A stretch of DNA of 64,000 bases. Source: Alkalihalobacillus pseudalcaliphilus (GTDB taxonomy: Bacteria; Bacillota; Bacilli; Bacillales; Bacillaceae_D). The position numbers and the translations under genes are program-made. The notes under the pieces were generated by a model. That model had not been told where the DNA came from and did no database searches. It saw only the letters and a program-made list of their open reading frames with translations. The DNA lies in contig LFJO01000006.1 of assembly GCA_001038565.1 (NCBI GenBank), positions 430,180-494,179 of the forward strand. The letters run 5' to 3'. Shown piece after piece: positions 62,647 to 64,000 of this stretch (positions are counted from its first letter, which is position 1; each line of letters opens with the position of its first letter).

Positions 62647-63579
62647 TTAATTCAAAATGGTATTCGCAGTTTGTTCAAACAAGTTATCTTCACTATTTTC
62701 AATTTCTTTTAAAGTCATACCTTCTTTTGTTTTCCATTCGATCAAGCCGTTTACACTACTACCTGTTACAAATGCTGCGGCATAACTGGGGCTCTTAAAA
62801 AGAATATCCTCTTGCAAGATGCCCCCATCGTCAATTTTTGCTGATTTTCGAGTTTCTTTTATACCGGGTGGAATACTGTTAGAACCTTCTCGCTCTATGC
62901 CACTTCCTCTTAATACAACAAAGCCCTCAGATGTTTGCTTACAGTTAGCCTCAATTATTCTACCGCTTTTGCGGATTTTGCGTTTCATATGAAGGATTCT
63001 GTCATCACTTTCGAAAACATCATTATTTGAAGTTATTGTTGTTTTAGAATCAGCGAGTCGTTCAAAAACCTTATGCCCCAGCGTGCCCATTATAATTTTT
63101 GTATAGTCAATAAACTCTTCTAGCTCGCTTTCTTTTTCTTCTGTAATATTTCCGGAAGTAGGATCATTGCCATTTTTAACAACATAACGTTCTGCTTCTT
63201 TTGCGATTTTTGTAAACCTATTTTCAAGATAGCTTATCTCAGTGGGACCGAAAGAATTGTTCGAAGTCGTAAATACTACAGCTTCTGTCCAATAATCCTT
63301 ATTTGAATTGCGCTTATGTTCTTGTAAACGGCATAATATCCCTTCCCCATTCTTTCTAACACCTGCTTGTCCTATATAAACTACGCTTTCACCTGTTTGA
63401 TCTGATATTCCGAATAGAAAATATACACCGCTTTGTGAGAGGTCATCTCTTCCTTTGCAGCTGTCCAGTTTTGTTCGTGGAATTTTATATGCCAATCCTG
63501 TCCAATTGGCAAGTGTACATTTTATTCTGCCGTTTGGCTCTCCATCCATTAAAAATAAATTTATACTTTTTCCTCTCAT
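62647..63579 (-). CDS. GIY-YIG nuclease-fold protein with C-terminal DUF4357
   Basis: 310 residues. GIY-YIG core at about 50-150: GVYFLFG and VVYIGQAG, then Arg in LCRLQEHKR and a Glu in the ENRF helix, consistent with the catalytic pattern. Long acidic middle helix. C-terminal DUF4357 (SIPPGIKETRKS, LFKSPSYAAAFVTGSSVNGLIEWK). Such proteins are scattered in bacteria and often lie in mobile or defence islands; none of the usual restriction or methylase partners is visible in the window. Confidence 0.85.
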   Translation of the reverse strand: MRGKSINLFLMDGEPNGRIKCTLANWTGLAYKIPRTKLDSCKGRDDLSQSGVYFLFGISDQTGESVVYIGQAGVRKNGEGILCRLQEHKRNSNKDYWTEAVVFTTSNNSFGPTEISYLENRFTKIAKEAERYVVKNGNDPTSGNITEEKESELEEFIDYTKIIMGTLGHKVFERLADSKTTITSNNDVFESDDRILHMKRKIRKSGRIIEANCKQTSEGFVVLRGSGIEREGSNSIPPGIKETRKSAKIDDGGILQEDILFKSPSYAAAFVTGSSVNGLIEWKTKEGMTLKEIENSEDNLFEQTANTILN

Positions 63580-64000
63580 CGCTATCGGAACCTCTTTTCA
63601 ATGCTTTTTTCATCTACTTTTCTATTAACTTTTCAGTATCTCTGCTCTCTGTCAACACATTATTTCTCTACCCATGACATCAATTCAACACACTTCACAT
63701 GTGCGGGGTGTAGGTCACCGGCAAATGGTGTAGTTGTGTTTATAAATACTAATAATCTCCAAAGTAATAGTTAAAAAAATTGTAAAAAAGTACAAATTCT
63801 CAAGGATTAATGAATCCATGTGAGAAATTCTTTAAACTGTTAGCATTAAAGAGCATATTGTTTCTCATGTATATTACAAAAAGCCATTATTAAAAACACC
63901 TATTTAAAAGAATATTTACATAATATGATTGTAAAAAATTTCAATTAGTATACTAGAATGATTTTAGTGTTCTATACAATCTAATATATTTTATACATTA
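63580..64000. other. AT-rich end region without recognised genes
   Basis: 421 bases, very AT-rich after 63730. It holds the leader of the GIY-YIG gene. No open frame with a ribosome site, tRNA or dispersed module was recognised; it may be the promoter side of a gene beyond the window. Confidence 0.5.

Overview
The window looks like a chromosomal segment of a low-GC, Gram-positive, endospore-forming type bacterium of the family Bacillaceae, probably an alkaliphilic or halotolerant Bacillus relative. The evidence is strong AGGAGG-type ribosome sites with frequent TTG/GTG starts, YesM/YesN and LplABC-type sugar systems, YusV/YfiY-type siderophore genes, a TasA/CalY-family protein, a Vpr-like subtilase, a T-box leader, and secreted domains rich in Glu/Asp. 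The species cannot be fixed from sequence reading alone.

Layout. 1-14.7 kb (all minus strand) is a polysaccharide-use locus. It holds a surface-anchored GH5 endoglucanase built like xyloglucanases (GH5, X2, CBM46-like, LPDTA sorting signal), a GH42 beta-galactosidase, a GH95 alpha-L-fucosidase, a YesM/YesN-type two-component system and an LplABC-type sugar ABC importer (the binding protein runs off the left edge). The enzyme set fits fucosylated xyloglucan: cut the backbone at the wall, then remove fucose and galactose. Two candidate CcpA cre sites are present. 14.8-16 kb is a lone cytochrome P450. 17-26 kb is an iron region: a five-gene siderophore operon (binding protein, two permeases, ATPase, FhuF-like reductase), a second divergent binding protein/permease set lacking its own ATPase, and a ferritin. 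All have Fur boxes; the ferritin has a Fur-box promoter followed by a leader terminator.

26-36.8 kb is housekeeping and accessory genes: DedA-like membrane protein, PC4-like protein, CPT-like kinase, histidine phosphatase, Gfo/Idh/MocA oxidoreductase, HD hydrolase, a broken DinB-GNAT gene, a YdeI-CDGSH fusion, an ArsR/AHSA1/flavoreductase cluster with twin operators, and a tRNA-dihydrouridine synthase. 37.8-42.2 kb holds a CalY/TasA-like protein and a large Vpr-like protease. 42.7-55.7 kb contains small transporters and regulators (MFS pumps under MerR-type and TetR-type control, MocR/LysE pair), a penicillin-binding-protein-like hydrolase and several decayed genes. 56.8-58.4 kb is a T-box-controlled MFS transporter. 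58.5-63.6 kb holds a SEC-C protein and a cluster of unfamiliar genes ending in a GIY-YIG/DUF4357 protein, probably acquired.

The most unusual feature is the intergenic DNA. Many gaps are filled with a modular family of repeats whose modules begin and end at ATGAAAGT / ACTTTCAT. The most striking is a tandem array at 55.9-56.5 kb in which an 11-bp arm recurs every 26 bp in alternating orientation (52-bp period), so that each arm can pair with either neighbour. Solitary or paired copies of the same hairpin occur at 16.8 and 37.4 kb. Four genes are broken by single-base indels, which could be real decay or assembly errors.
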